From the NCBI RefSeq assembly GCF_000243255.1, contig NZ_CM001436.1:2334020-2398019 (forward strand): DNA of 64,000 nucleotides, given 5' to 3'. The notes under the pieces are model-generated. The model saw only the letters and a list, made by a program, of their open reading frames with translations. It did not search any database and had not been told where the DNA came from. Source of the DNA: Methanoplanus limicola DSM 2279 (GTDB lineage: Archaea > Halobacteriota > Methanomicrobia > Methanomicrobiales > Methanomicrobiaceae). The position numbers and the translations under genes were made by a program. Below are positions 43,876 to 53,915 of the stretch, piece after piece (the first letter of the stretch is position 1; the number at the start of each line of letters is the position of its first letter).

Positions 43876-44174
43876 GTCTGAAAATATTCTTTATTAGTAT
43901 ATATACATATCCCGGCTTTATTTCCGGAGAAATCTTTGGGTGAAATTTTATGCCCCAAAAGGTCACAATATTAATGACATTGCAGAGCGATCTGATCTAT
44001 TATGGATGTATTATCAGTAGATATGATGTGTCTCTTCTGCACTGTTTTGATATGCTCCGATTCCGGCAGTCATCCCTCCATGGTACATGGGGCAGTATAT
44101 CTATAACAGCAGTTTATTTAAACACGAAATAATAAATTTATGTATTATTTTCCAGAAAGCTGAAGATGTGAATT

Positions 44175-44990
44175 ATGAGCGAAAAAACCGGCAGAAACGA
44201 TCCCTGTCCATGCGGGAGCGGGAAGAAATACAAGAAATGCTGCATGAATAAAGACCGGCTGGAGGCACAAAAAGATAAGGAGGATGAGAGCCGTTTTGCA
44301 GAGGAGTTCCGGAAATATATTGCGAACCATAATGAAGCTGATCTCTTTTCTGAGGAGGAGGAATATGAGGTTTTTGCCCCGATTGAGGTTGACAGGATTC
44401 CTGATTACGGGCCTTTCCCGCACGGACACATTCTCTTTGATCAAAATGAACTGAATAATTTTAAAATGAGTCCTCCGGAGCTTTTTTATGACGAGCTGAG
44501 CTGTGGTATGGAGCATCAGGAGGAGCTTGATACGCTTGCCTGTGAGGTTAAAATGCCAGGGAGGGAAATCGGGAAAAAAACTGAATATTCTGATGATCCA
44601 AAAGTGTTTTTCGGGAGTTTTGATGAGCTGACCTGTATAGGACACTATGCATCAGCGATGAAAAAGGCAGCGGAGTTTGGTCAGGATGCAGGGCATTTTA
44701 TCTCTGAACGTTTGATTGAGACAGAATCTGAGCATCTGGCAGAGATGTTCGTTAAGATGCTCCATTTCAGCCCGTGTGATTTCAGGCAGGATATTCTGGC
44801 AGTTATGAATGCTCCGCCGAAAAGTCCTTATGTACTCTCGATTCTCTGCATTGAGCTGTCATATTATAATATACGGGAGGACGCTAATATGATATGGAAC
44901 TGCTATAATTTCTTTATGGAGTATTATCCGGATACCAGCCTCTCTGACGGGCCGGTTATTGCACTTACCCGGATGGAATCGCTCCGGTAA
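44175..44990 (+). CDS. SEC-C motif protein 1
   Basis: 271 residues. The N-terminal SEC-C zinc motif [18 protein letters not shown] (6-23) is the metal-binding tail known from SecA and many stand-alone proteins. The rest is acidic and helical ([33 protein letters not shown]-like). Function unknown. Tandem paralogue of the next gene, 18 bases apart. Confidence 0.8.
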   Translation: MSEKTGRNDPCPCGSGKKYKKCCMNKDRLEAQKDKEDESRFAEEFRKYIANHNEADLFSEEEEYEVFAPIEVDRIPDYGPFPHGHILFDQNELNNFKMSPPELFYDELSCGMEHQEELDTLACEVKMPGREIGKKTEYSDDPKVFFGSFDELTCIGHYASAMKKAAEFGQDAGHFISERLIETESEHLAEMFVKMLHFSPCDFRQDILAVMNAPPKSPYVLSILCIELSYYNIREDANMIWNCYNFFMEYYPDTSLSDGPVIALTRMESLR

Positions 44991-45008
44991 ATAAACTCAG
45001 GTATTATC

Positions 45009-45890
45009 ATGGCTAAAAAAACAGGAAGAAATGACCCGTGCCCCTGCGGAAGCGGGAAGAAATACAAGAAATGTTGTATGAAGAAGGATGAGGAAAAGAG
45101 TAAGGAAGATAAGAAATTCTGCATTGAAACATATGATAGAGAAAGTGAGGAGTCTTATGTATCCGGCGGCATTGAGGACCTTTATAATGCGATGTTTGCC
45201 GGGAGCGAGTGCGAAGCTCCGGAATTCAGTTTAAAACCGCTGGATGTTGAAGAGATTCCTGATTATGGCACTCCGGAACTGGATGAAGATCTCTTTGAAC
45301 CTCTAAGAACCAAATGGAATACGGGTATCAGAGAATTTTACAGCGATGCCACACGCGGGATTGATTATCTTGAGAGGAGGGATGATTATGTAATAATCAA
45401 AGGTTCTCTTGATGAGGAGTTTACTGAAATGTTCGGGGATTGTAATGACCTGAACGGGTTCTTCAGTTATATTGACGATAATTGTGAGAAGATCAGTGAA
45501 TCCCTGATGATCAGGATGTCAATGAAGTATGGGTGTTCTGCCGGGCCATATTTATTAGAGAGGATGAATGGGAGTTATGATTCCGAAATTATGGTTTGCT
45601 ATGCCGATATGATTCATTTCAGTCCGTGTGATTTCAGAGAGGATATTCTTGAACTGATAAATAAACCGGTCAAAGAACCGTTTACTCTCTCAATCCTGTC
45701 TCTGATGCTCTTTAGGTATAACAATCCGGATGATTATCAGGTGTTATGGAATTGTTATAATCTGTTTAAGGAGCATTATCCGGATACACTTCTCTTTGAA
45801 GGGCCTTTAATTGCTATTCAGCATATCTGGGCTATTGAGAACAATAAGGAGTTTGTAATGGCTTATACTCCGGAATTGCCGGAGTTATGA
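45009..45890 (+). CDS. SEC-C motif protein 2
   Basis: 293 residues. Same SEC-C motif ([18 protein letters not shown], 6-23) and the same later blocks as the 44175 protein: [59 protein letters not shown]. Clear tandem duplication. The two probably form a pair or have related targets; no enzymatic motif beyond the zinc site. Confidence 0.8.
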   Translation: MAKKTGRNDPCPCGSGKKYKKCCMKKDEEKSKEDKKFCIETYDRESEESYVSGGIEDLYNAMFAGSECEAPEFSLKPLDVEEIPDYGTPELDEDLFEPLRTKWNTGIREFYSDATRGIDYLERRDDYVIIKGSLDEEFTEMFGDCNDLNGFFSYIDDNCEKISESLMIRMSMKYGCSAGPYLLERMNGSYDSEIMVCYADMIHFSPCDFREDILELINKPVKEPFTLSILSLMLFRYNNPDDYQVLWNCYNLFKEHYPDTLLFEGPLIAIQHIWAIENNKEFVMAYTPELPEL

Positions 45891-45964
45891 TTATTTCAGC
45901 CATACTTTTTTTCATGGCCGGTAAGAAGAGGTCCTCAAATAATTGTTTTTATCATATTGCCACA

Positions 45965-46180
45965 TCAGGCAGTGTTTTTTAAAATAAGCTCTTTGTTGCG
46001 CTTTATTGACGGAATTATCTTCACATCGGTCGGCTCTTCTGCTATGACTGCATCGGTAATTTTTCTGTTCATTGCGGCAATCTCTTCGTCTGTGAATTTA
46101 CCGCCGGTTTCTTCTTTTGTGAGGCCGGAGAAGGTCATAAACTGCTCAATGTCGGATGGTGTCATTATGAATCGTGTCAT
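45965..46180 (-). CDS. Hypothetical small protein, 71 aa
   Basis: Soluble and mixed-charge: MTRFIMTPSDIEQFMTFSGL, KFTDEEIAAMNRKITDAVIA, then a basic end. No family recognised. Favoured over the frame on the opposite strand because of its amphipathic protein-like composition and a GGAAG-type ribosome site. Confidence 0.5.
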   Translation of the reverse strand: MTRFIMTPSDIEQFMTFSGLTKEETGGKFTDEEIAAMNRKITDAVIAEEPTDVKIIPSIKRNKELILKNTA

Positions 46181-46345
46181 ATATCGGGTGCTTCCTTCTT
46201 TAAGTTATTCTGGGTTTTAGATTTAAGTTTCTGTAAAATTGTCCCTGGCTGATAATTTGTGTATATATTTATCTTTTCGATATACCTTAAAAATGTGGAT
46301 AGGAACAGATATAATCCCGGATTATTTCTGATGATGACCTGTAGT

Positions 46346-46957
46346 TTACAAAGAATTCAGAAATGAGATCAGCTCATCCACATTTGTGTATGGATTTACT
46401 GAAACAGAATGGAGATCCGGGCACTGATTCTCAGTTTCATGAAATTTTCTGAGCCTTTCTGCATTTTTTATCGCGTCTTTCTCTTTCAGCCTCAGAGAGT
46501 TATAGATATTATCAACATCCGGTTTATCATAATTTCTTTCATATTGTCTTAGTTTTTCGATAGGCTCCCGGCAGGCAAGATTATCCTGATAATACCGGTA
46601 ATGCAGGAGAAACCAGAATTCAAAGTCCGGGTTTGAGATGATGAGATTCATGTTTTCAGGCATTTTCTTCATTGCCGATTTAATATCCCCGTCTCTGGCA
46701 TCATCCAGATCCATAACCAGGAATACTTTATCATTTTTGTTCCTGTTATAGTCCCCTGCCTTTATATTCTGCTTCGCATAACTGACAAGATCTACCGCAG
46801 TTTTTCTGTTAGAATGTACTGCCTCAATTCTGATATTCCGGTTACCCCTGAGATCACCTTTTTTGAGCCTGAAGTAATTAATTTCCGTTTCTCCGCTTGA
46901 AAAGATCAGTATTAAAGGGTTTATCTGCCGTTTTTGGGATTTTCGAGTTCTTGTCAT
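46346..46957 (-). CDS. RloB-like protein
   Basis: 203 residues. RloB/AbiLii domain: LILIFSSGETEINYFRLKKG at the start (TOPRIM-like acidic motif SSGETE), VFLVMDLDDARDG, ISNPDFEFWFLLHYRYY and the C-terminal NPYTNVDELI. Partner of the RloA-like ATPase, two bases downstream of it. RloA/RloB (AbiL-type) pairs are linked to restriction loci and abortive infection; RloB is thought to be the nuclease. Confidence 0.85.
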   Translation of the reverse strand: MTRTRKSQKRQINPLILIFSSGETEINYFRLKKGDLRGNRNIRIEAVHSNRKTAVDLVSYAKQNIKAGDYNRNKNDKVFLVMDLDDARDGDIKSAMKKMPENMNLIISNPDFEFWFLLHYRYYQDNLACREPIEKLRQYERNYDKPDVDNIYNSLRLKEKDAIKNAERLRKFHETENQCPDLHSVSVNPYTNVDELISFLNSL

Positions 46958-46959
46958 CC

Positions 46960-48219
46960 CTAAATACTCCCGTAAAAGATATCCGGCAATCCTCCATAGC
47001 GTCCTGAGAGATATGCTTTCTCTACCGAACGATCAACCCGGTCTTCATAGTCAAAAAGGGAGTATAATTCAGTGTTCCTTTTCTCTTTGTTCTTCTCTGT
47101 AAACCAGATCTGTTCTCTTCTGAAGAAATCCTGTGAGAGTATCCTTGTATTATGGGTTGTGACGATCAGCTGTGAGTTTGCCTTATTATATTCCTCATCA
47201 TGAAATATTCTGAGCAGATACATGATAAGATCAGGATGAAGCCTTGTATCAAACTCATCCATCACAAGAATTCTCTGGTGACCTTCAAGGGCATCAAGAA
47301 ATACTCCAAGCATTTTAAAGAAGACAATGGTTCCTGCGGATTCAAATTCTTCAAATTCCGAAATGAATTCACTGCCATCATCTCGCCTGTGAATACTTTT
47401 AAGTTCGGTTTTTGAAAATTCTTCATCTTTCAAAGGCTTGTTTGTTTCTTTTTCAATGATATTTAATATGAAATCCGGAATTTCTGATCTATCCATTTTA
47501 ATCTTTTCACCGGATACATCTTCAATGTCAAAATCTGCATTTTTAAGAATATTTAAAACTCTCTTCTTATTTTCTTTTGATTTATTCATGTAGTCAATGA
47601 TGAGATCATCCCTGATTGCAGCAGTCTGTCCGATGTACTGAAGACTGACATTAAACCACTCAAAAACCTCACCAAACGGTTTGTATTCATTATTTGCCTT
47701 TGACAAAAAGAGTACATTGTCTCCGGTATGCTTAAATAGCCCCCTTAATTCATCTTCATCCACAGACACCTCAATCTGATCTCTTTTCCGGCAATAAACC
47801 CTGATTTCATTTTTATTTTTGAAATAACTCAGTTCCTCAGAGATAATCTCATCTGCATTGTATGAGAATGAATATTTATACTCCTTTTTTCCGCTGATAA
47901 AATCTATCTCAAAATATGTAGGCTCCTCATCATACCCACTGCTAAGCATGAACGGAAAATATGGCAGTTTATCCCCTTTATTGAGATTTTTAGACATTAA
48001 AACAATAAATTTGATGAGATCAAGTGCACGAATCTGGTTCGTCTTTCCGGATGCGTTGGCACCGTAAATAACTGAACTTTTCAGTAATTTTGTAATGCCG
48101 GGAATGCCTTTTATTTTGATTAAATTATGCTTTTTCTTTATCTCTTTTGAAGTCAGCATAGAAAGTGTCGTTTTCTCTGAAATGGAACGGAAATTTTCGA
48201 CACTGTACTCAATCAGCAT
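46960..48219 (-). CDS. RloA-like AAA ATPase
   Basis: About 419 residues from the ATG at 48219 (MLIEYSVENFRS); a 13-codon upstream extension would run into the operator hairpin at 48257. ATPase domain of the AAA_15 (SMC/OLD-like) type: Walker A VIYGANASGKTNQI, ABC-like signature region, Walker B RILVMDEFDTRLHPDLIMYL, and IVTTHNTRIL. Acts with RloB in the next gene. Diverges from the ATPase gene at 48435. Confidence 0.85.
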   Translation of the reverse strand: MLIEYSVENFRSISEKTTLSMLTSKEIKKKHNLIKIKGIPGITKLLKSSVIYGANASGKTNQIRALDLIKFIVLMSKNLNKGDKLPYFPFMLSSGYDEEPTYFEIDFISGKKEYKYSFSYNADEIISEELSYFKNKNEIRVYCRKRDQIEVSVDEDELRGLFKHTGDNVLFLSKANNEYKPFGEVFEWFNVSLQYIGQTAAIRDDLIIDYMNKSKENKKRVLNILKNADFDIEDVSGEKIKMDRSEIPDFILNIIEKETNKPLKDEEFSKTELKSIHRRDDGSEFISEFEEFESAGTIVFFKMLGVFLDALEGHQRILVMDEFDTRLHPDLIMYLLRIFHDEEYNKANSQLIVTTHNTRILSQDFFRREQIWFTEKNKEKRNTELYSLFDYEDRVDRSVEKAYLSGRYGGLPDIFYGSI

Positions 48220-48256
48220 GAATATTATAGTGCCCTGAGAGATAATATAATTTATC

Positions 48257-48279
48257 ATTCTACGAAAAAATCGTAGAAT
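48257..48279. promoter_or_regulatory. Perfect inverted repeat in the RloA/ATPase divergent region
   Basis: ATTCTACGA-AAAAA-TCGTAGAAT, 9-bp arms and 5-bp loop, 38 bp upstream of the RloA start. Candidate operator for the rlo operon; it could also affect the divergent ATPase operon, together with the TATA-like CGTATATAAATC near 48313. Confidence 0.55.
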
Positions 48280-48434
48280 CTAACGATCCAAATGAGCATA
48301 ATTATTAATCGTATATAAATCAATATCATTCACAGCACATTTGTATTACAATAGCACACAGATAAATATACTATTCAGTCTGTGTACAGCCAAATATCGG
48401 CAGGAAATCTGTAAAATAAATAAGGGGCAGAAAG

Positions 48435-49526
48435 ATGTACAAATCATTCGGGATTAAAAATTTCAGAGGCTTTAAAGAATTAAAAATAGAGGACTTAAAA
48501 CGCTTAAATCTGATTGCAGGGAAGAATAATGTTGGAAAAACTGCTGTACTTGAAGCCTTATTCATACACTGTGGCGTGCTGAATCCTGAGTTGGTACCTG
48601 TTGTAAATGCAATTAGAGGATATGACATTATTAAACTGAAGAACAGAGTTTCATCAACTGAAACTACCTGGGATTCGATATTTTATAACTACAATACATC
48701 CAACAAAATAGAACTTTCCGGAACTTATTCAGACAACCATCGAAGAATGCTGGAAATTTCAATCAAATCCAGCAGAAGAATAAACATCCCTGCTTCAATT
48801 AAAGAAGAGAATAACTCATACAATCAGATTCATACCAATTCATCAAATATAATGGATCAGTATTATCCTGCACTCGAATTAAAAAGTACTGAACCCAAAA
48901 AAAAGGAATTATCAAATGATATTGTGATATGGCCGGGTGGCATAAGTATAAAGCAGTCTTATAAACCCACAAATGTTAGTTATTTCCTCTCTTCAGGAAG
49001 AGTAACAAATCCCAAAGAAAATGCTGAATTATTGGGAGAACTTGAAATTAATCTTAAAAGTGAAGAGATAATACCAATAATGCAGATTATTGAACCAAAA
49101 CTTATTGCTCTCAATACCATTCCAATGGGTAACACTTCAGTAATTCATGCCAATATTGGTATCGGGAAACTGATTCCGGTATCTCTTCTTGGCGAAGGAA
49201 TTAATAAATTAATGGCCATAATAATCAGGATAATTAATGCTGAAAATTCCTGTATTTTTATTGACGAAATTGAAAATCGATTCCATTACTCAATAATGAA
49301 TAAGATTTGGGAAGTCATTGACAGTGTTTCAAAAAAATATAATGTACAGGTTTTTGCAACTACACACAGCCTGGAGTGCATTAAGGCTGCACATGAAACA
49401 CTGAGCAGCAGTGATTATGATTTTTCTTTAATCAGACTTGATAAAACCGATGATTCAATCATTCCGACATACTATGATTGTGAATCACTTGACATCTCAA
49501 TTGAGAATGAATTTGAGGTCAGGTAA
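48435..49526 (+). CDS. OLD-like ATPase (AAA_15/AAA_21)
   Basis: 363 residues. FGIKNFRGFKELKIEDLKRL at the start, Walker A LIAGKNNVGKTAVLEAL (about 27-43), a signature region VSLLGEGINKLMAI and Walker B SCIFIDEIENRFHYSI, then VFATTHSLECIKAA. It has no nuclease of its own. The next gene, three bases on, encodes a TOPRIM-like DUF3226 protein, so together they resemble a split OLD protein or the two-gene PARIS arrangement. Diverges from the RloAB operon. Confidence 0.85.
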   Translation: MYKSFGIKNFRGFKELKIEDLKRLNLIAGKNNVGKTAVLEALFIHCGVLNPELVPVVNAIRGYDIIKLKNRVSSTETTWDSIFYNYNTSNKIELSGTYSDNHRRMLEISIKSSRRINIPASIKEENNSYNQIHTNSSNIMDQYYPALELKSTEPKKKELSNDIVIWPGGISIKQSYKPTNVSYFLSSGRVTNPKENAELLGELEINLKSEEIIPIMQIIEPKLIALNTIPMGNTSVIHANIGIGKLIPVSLLGEGINKLMAIIIRIINAENSCIFIDEIENRFHYSIMNKIWEVIDSVSKKYNVQVFATTHSLECIKAAHETLSSSDYDFSLIRLDKTDDSIIPTYYDCESLDISIENEFEVR

Positions 49527-49529
49527 TTC

Positions 49530-50178
49530 ATGACTAACCGGATAACAAAGAAGATCATTCTCATTGTTGAAGGGTGCGATGAGAACCACTTTTTTAATGA
49601 ATTTTTCAGACATATTACAGATTCAGGAAAGAGTGACGGCATAGTTCCGGATGATATACAGATAATCCCCCTGCATGGTAAAGACAAACTGAAGAAGGAA
49701 TTAAAGGCCCTTTCAATGACAAGTGAATTTAAATCCGTTGAAAAAAATAGGTATCCTGCAGGATGCCGACAATGATCCCAAACTTGCATTTAATCAGATA
49801 GCTGAAACATTAAAAGAGCTAAAATTTACCCCGCCAAAAAAACAGATGTCATTATCCGGAGGAGATCCATCCTGGATAATTATTATAAATCCTATGGATA
49901 AACCGGGTATGCTCGAAGATTTAATAGTTGAGAGTTTTTCCGGAGATCATGCAATGAAATGTGTTGACTCATTTCATGAATGTGTTGGTAATAATGGAAA
50001 ATATAAGCCTAAAAATTATTCCAAAGCCTATTTGCAGACATATTTTTCGTCAAACAATAAATATATAAAAGACATCGGAGTTGCTGCCAAAGAGAGGATA
50101 CTTGATTTCGATCATGAAGCTTTTGGGAATTTCAGGACCCTGATTAAAATTCTTACGGACCAAAAAAGTAACCCATGA
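49530..50178 (+). pseudogene. DUF3226 TOPRIM-like partner, frameshifted at an A7 run
   Basis: The first frame (MTNRITKKIILIVEGCDENH, TOPRIM E in LIVEGCDE) ends at 49775. The second, from about 49748, gives IGILQDADNDPKLAFNQIAE with the DAD metal motif and continues to DQKSNP at 50178. Removing one A from the run AAAAAAA at 49741-49747 joins them as SVEK-IGILQDADND, a full DUF3226 protein of about 215 residues. Either inactivated, or expressed through slippage at the A7 run. Its last codons come from the dispersed hairpin repeat. Confidence 0.8.
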
Positions 50179-50228
50179 ACCAGCCGGTTCACAGATAATA
50201 TATGAAACAGTGCACTGTATCACAGGAG
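50161..50228 (+). repeat. Dispersed 65-bp hairpin repeat, copy 4
   Basis: CAAAAAAGTAACCCATGA, then CCAGCCGGTTCACAGATAA and TGAAACAGTGCACTGTATCA (19 of 20 palindromic). It starts within the DUF3226 frame and supplies its stop, as in copy 1. Confidence 0.75.
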
Positions 50229-50309
50229 TTTATTCAGCATGGGCCAGATAATCTCATTGCTGCTAAGAGAATAAATATATCAGGTGAAGAGAATAATTTA
50301 AGGTAGATC

Positions 50310-51080
50310 ATGACTGCCGGAAAGAGAAAAAAAGCGGTCCGTCCCGGGTTTCTCCTTTTACTGATAATATCTGTAGCAGTCGCTCTTCTTCTTATCTTCT
50401 CTTCAGCGTCCGGAATTTCACTTAGGGATAATATCTATCCCTCCATAACTCCTGAAGGCGATGACACTCCGGTAAATATTACAAACAGTTTCATATTCAG
50501 GGGGAAAATCTTTTCAGTAACAGTTCCGGTTGGAAATGATGTCCTTACAGGTGCAGTGAATGCACGAAAGGAGGCACAGATCTTTAAGAGATCTGAGATA
50601 ACCGATACTCTGAAGAAATATTATGCGGCCTTCATATTCGACCCGGCACAGGACTGCATGTATGACGAACTTTCTTCGGCCTTAAATGAGATAAAAGCCG
50701 CCGAAAACCTCTCAGATTCCTAATATGTCGATCTGATGGCTTCGTTTGTCCGGGCTATTCCGTACCGGGGAAATGCAACTGACAGAGGGGGCAGATTTCC
50801 GGCTGAAACCCTCGCTTACGGCGGCGACTGTGACAGCAAGAGTTCCCTTTTAATCGGAATGCTTGCACATGAAGGGTATAATGTTTCCATGCTGATGTTT
50901 CCAAAAGTCCGGCATACAGCAGTCGGGGTTGCTTCAGATGGTCCCGAATACAAAAATTCCGGCTATATATACATCGAAACAACCACAGTCTCACCTGCCG
51001 GATTTATACCCGATATTGTAAAAGATGCGGAGAGATTTTTGGTTATTCATTACGGGGACGGTGACAGGAGGTACCCGTAA
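50310..51080 (+). pseudogene. Transglutaminase-like membrane protein, copy 1 (nonsense mutation)
   Basis: Almost identical in DNA to the intact copy at 53031-53810. Codon 138 (GAA, Glu, in copy 2) is TAA at 50721-50723, giving a 137-residue product without the catalytic region. The downstream frame is open again to 51080 and keeps GGDCDSKSS and RHTAVGV. The last codons differ (DGDRRYP). Confidence 0.88.
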
Positions 51081-51308
51081 AACAAAACATATTGAATTCA
51101 ATAGAATTCGTCCGCTGTGATGATTCCGAAAGAGAAAAACATCTGAGAATAACTATAAATAAATCAATATCGCAGATAAGTCAGAGAGATTCCGGCCGCA
51201 AAAACTCCCTGACAAAGAACGGGTAGAGTAATATTGAGAGATTTCAGGAACGCTGCCGTATCAGGGAAGAGAGAGAAAGATCAGAGAGAAAGATCATAAA
51301 CAGAATAA

Positions 51309-51385
51309 TAATCGGGTACTAATCGGGTACTAATCGGGTACTAATCGGGTACTAATCGGGTACTAATCGGGTACTAATCGGGTAA
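51309..51385. repeat. 11-bp tandem repeat, seven units
   Basis: TAATCGGGTAC repeated seven times with no spacer (last unit TAATCGGGTAA), in the 430-bp gap between copy 1 of the transglutaminase-like gene and the AlbA_2 gene. The rest of the gap (51081-51308) matches the region after copy 3 at about 54830-55010. Confidence 0.9.
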
Positions 51386-51510
51386 TGGTTGTAAAAAACT
51401 ATTATGGGTGAAAGGCCGGAATTGTTCAAAAATCAGGCAATACAACGCTTTTAAACCTGAAAATTATTGTTCTGGATATGTTTTGATTTTTTTGAAAGTT
51501 CAGAATAGTA

Positions 51511-52845
51511 TCAAATTTTATAATTTGTACCTCTTCCTTTTCCACACTTCTTAAATAACTCAATTGAAACAAGTTCTCTAAGCTCTTTTTTTGCAATAGT
51601 AGTGGATACTGAATTTATTTCCTGATATATTCTATTGCTGATATCCCCATTTTCAATAACATATTCTACAGCCCGGAGCTGACGGGCGTTTAAATCTCTA
51701 TTTTTTATGAGGCTATCAAGATTGACAGACTTTCTGAAATAAGCTGAAAAACCGCCAAATTCTTCTTTAAATTCAGGTTCAGGTAGACCTGATTCAAAAA
51801 TAGCTTTACAAATTCTATTTATACCTGATCCCCACACCTCAATAAAACCAGATCTGTATATAACATCTGCAATTAGTGGGTTTCTTTGAACAGATGAATG
51901 TAACCTTTTCAAATCGTCAATACTAATTCCATCAGGAAGTCCTCCGGGATTATGAAACCAGATGAAATCATCAAAAATCTTAATTTGTGTCTGCCGGTTA
52001 GACATAAAATAATCCCGGTGAACCAGAGCATTTAAAAGTGCTTCCCTTATTGCATCAATTGGATAATCCCAAATTTCTTCCCGCTTAAATGAATCTCCGG
52101 TAATATTATATCGAATGTTAATAAAAGACAATATTGCCTCTTCAGCACCTTCAATCTGCCTGAAAAGATTCCCGTTTACGACTTTATCTCCAATAATTAT
52201 ATTTTCATCTTTAAAGTGACCAACTCTGACAATAGCATTTATAAAATATTTCCTGGGATTTTTACCAAAGAGAATTATTGCGCCATTTGTAAGTTTTCCA
52301 TTACAGATTAGACCTAAATGACTGAGTATATCATAAATATTTTCTTTAAATGCAGATTCGGGCATTCTCCCGGATTTAACAGACATTTTTACAAAATCAC
52401 CCACAGATCCAGGATCAATTTCATCAATGTCGTAATCTCCGGCAATACAGTCCCACTGACTTGAATTCAAAAAATAATTTCTCAGATCTTCAGATTGCAT
52501 TTCGCGTGTAGTGTTTCCAATTCTTTTATAATATCTACCTTCAAAAGAAACAGGGCATGAACTTTTGGCCACTTTAATTTTGAGAACTTCCTTGCCATTA
52601 ACTGAAAACGATTCTATTACCGGATGAATTAACAATTTATTGACGATATTGTCACTTATCTGCTTAAGGTTATCATTGGAACAATCAAAACCAATAACAT
52701 TTTTATCATCTGCTACACCAACAAGAACAGATCCTCCATCCGTATTTGAAAATGCACATAATGTTTTGTACATTCCCTTCACAACCGATTCTTTGAATTC
52801 AATCTGCTGGTTCTCAGTACCCAATAAAATTTCTTCAACTCTCAT
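51511..52845 (-). CDS. AlbA_2 (Schlafen-like) domain ATP-binding regulator
   Basis: 444 residues. AlbA_2/SLFN domain: TENQQIEFKESVVKGMYKTL, AFSNTDGGSVLVGVADDKNV (about 8-50) and YYKRIGNTTREM. A GHKL-like ATP-binding part follows: AIREALLNALVHRDY, FDDFIWFHNPGGLPDGIS, NPLIADVIYRSGFIEVWGSG and GLPEPEF. The C-terminal winged helix (ISNRIYQEINSVSTTIAKKE) binds DNA. Earlier called RecG-like helicases, these are regulators or defence proteins. Located between two transglutaminase-gene copies. The chimeric gene at 26268 has the same C-terminal half. Confidence 0.88.
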   Translation of the reverse strand: MRVEEILLGTENQQIEFKESVVKGMYKTLCAFSNTDGGSVLVGVADDKNVIGFDCSNDNLKQISDNIVNKLLIHPVIESFSVNGKEVLKIKVAKSSCPVSFEGRYYKRIGNTTREMQSEDLRNYFLNSSQWDCIAGDYDIDEIDPGSVGDFVKMSVKSGRMPESAFKENIYDILSHLGLICNGKLTNGAIILFGKNPRKYFINAIVRVGHFKDENIIIGDKVVNGNLFRQIEGAEEAILSFINIRYNITGDSFKREEIWDYPIDAIREALLNALVHRDYFMSNRQTQIKIFDDFIWFHNPGGLPDGISIDDLKRLHSSVQRNPLIADVIYRSGFIEVWGSGINRICKAIFESGLPEPEFKEEFGGFSAYFRKSVNLDSLIKNRDLNARQLRAVEYVIENGDISNRIYQEINSVSTTIAKKELRELVSIELFKKCGKGRGTNYKI

Positions 52846-53030
52846 TTAGATATTAGATCTCCATAATTCCTGACAATGTAATTTAGATAATTATAATCTC
52901 TCTGTGAGGATATTAATAAATATGCAATCATTCAATATCTGCATAATTAATATTCCCGCCCTTATTTTCCGGCATCAGAATTAATAAACCTGAAGGAGAG
53001 TATAAACATAGCCACCATATGTGAACAGTC

Positions 53031-53810
53031 ATGACTGCCGGAAAGAGAAAAAAAGCGGTCCGTCCCGGGTTTCTCCTTTTACTGATAATATCTGTAGCAG
53101 TCGCTCTTCTTCTTATCTTCTCTTCAGCGTCCGGAATTTCACTTAGGGATAATATCTATCCTTCCATAACTCCTGAAGGCGATGACACTCCGGTAAATAT
53201 TACAAACAGTTTCATATTCAGGGGGAAAATATTTTCAGTAACAGTTCCGGTTGGAAATGATGTCCTTACAGGTGCAGTGAATGCACGAAAGGAGGCACAG
53301 ATCTTTAAGAGAACTGAGATAACCGATACTCTCAGAGAATATTATGCGGCCTTCATATTCGACCCGGCACAGGACGGCATGTATGACGAACTTTCTTCGG
53401 CCTTAAATGAGATAAAAGCCGCTGAAAATCTTTCAGACTCAGAATATGTCGATCTGATGGCTTCGTTTGTCCGGGCTATTCCGTACCGGGGAAATGCAAC
53501 TGACAGAGGGGGCAGATTTCCGGCTGAAACCCTCGCTTACGGCGGCGACTGTGACAGCAAGAGTTCCCTTTTAATCGGAATGCTTGCACATGAAGGGTAT
53601 AATGTTTCCATGCTGATGTTTCCAAAAGTCCGGCATACAGCAGTCGGGGTTGCTTCAGATGGTCCCGAATACAAAAATTCCGGCTATATATACATCGAAA
53701 CAACCACAGTCTCACCTGCCGGATTTATACCCGATATTGTAAAAGATGCAGAGAGATTTTTGGTTATTCATTACGGGGACGGTGGTAAGAGTTATTTAAC
53801 GGATAATTAA
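53031..53810 (+). CDS. Transglutaminase-like membrane-anchored protein, copy 2 (intact)
   Basis: 259 residues. Basic start (MTAGKRKKAVRPG), one membrane helix (about 13-30) and an extracytoplasmic domain. The transglutaminase-like triad is suggested by C174 in YGGDCDSKSSLL, H202 in KVRHTAVGV and an acidic residue in YIYIETT. Related proteins are cysteine proteases or cross-linkers of archaeal surface proteins; the substrate is unknown. A nonsense-mutated copy lies at 50310 and a 3' fragment at 54691. Start: same ATG in both copies. Confidence 0.8.
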   Translation: MTAGKRKKAVRPGFLLLLIISVAVALLLIFSSASGISLRDNIYPSITPEGDDTPVNITNSFIFRGKIFSVTVPVGNDVLTGAVNARKEAQIFKRTEITDTLREYYAAFIFDPAQDGMYDELSSALNEIKAAENLSDSEYVDLMASFVRAIPYRGNATDRGGRFPAETLAYGGDCDSKSSLLIGMLAHEGYNVSMLMFPKVRHTAVGVASDGPEYKNSGYIYIETTTVSPAGFIPDIVKDAERFLVIHYGDGGKSYLTDN

Positions 53811-53915
53811 AACCCCAAAAATAATGTATTATCGGCTAAATGGTATAACTTCAGAAGGCATCATCAATTCAGCCACATGAAAAAAACATGATGTCAAATT
53901 ATAATTCAAAATTAT

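Noticed and set aside
51309-51385. Possible CRISPR or coding repeat
   Set aside because: Pure 11-bp tandem repeat with no spacers and no frame.
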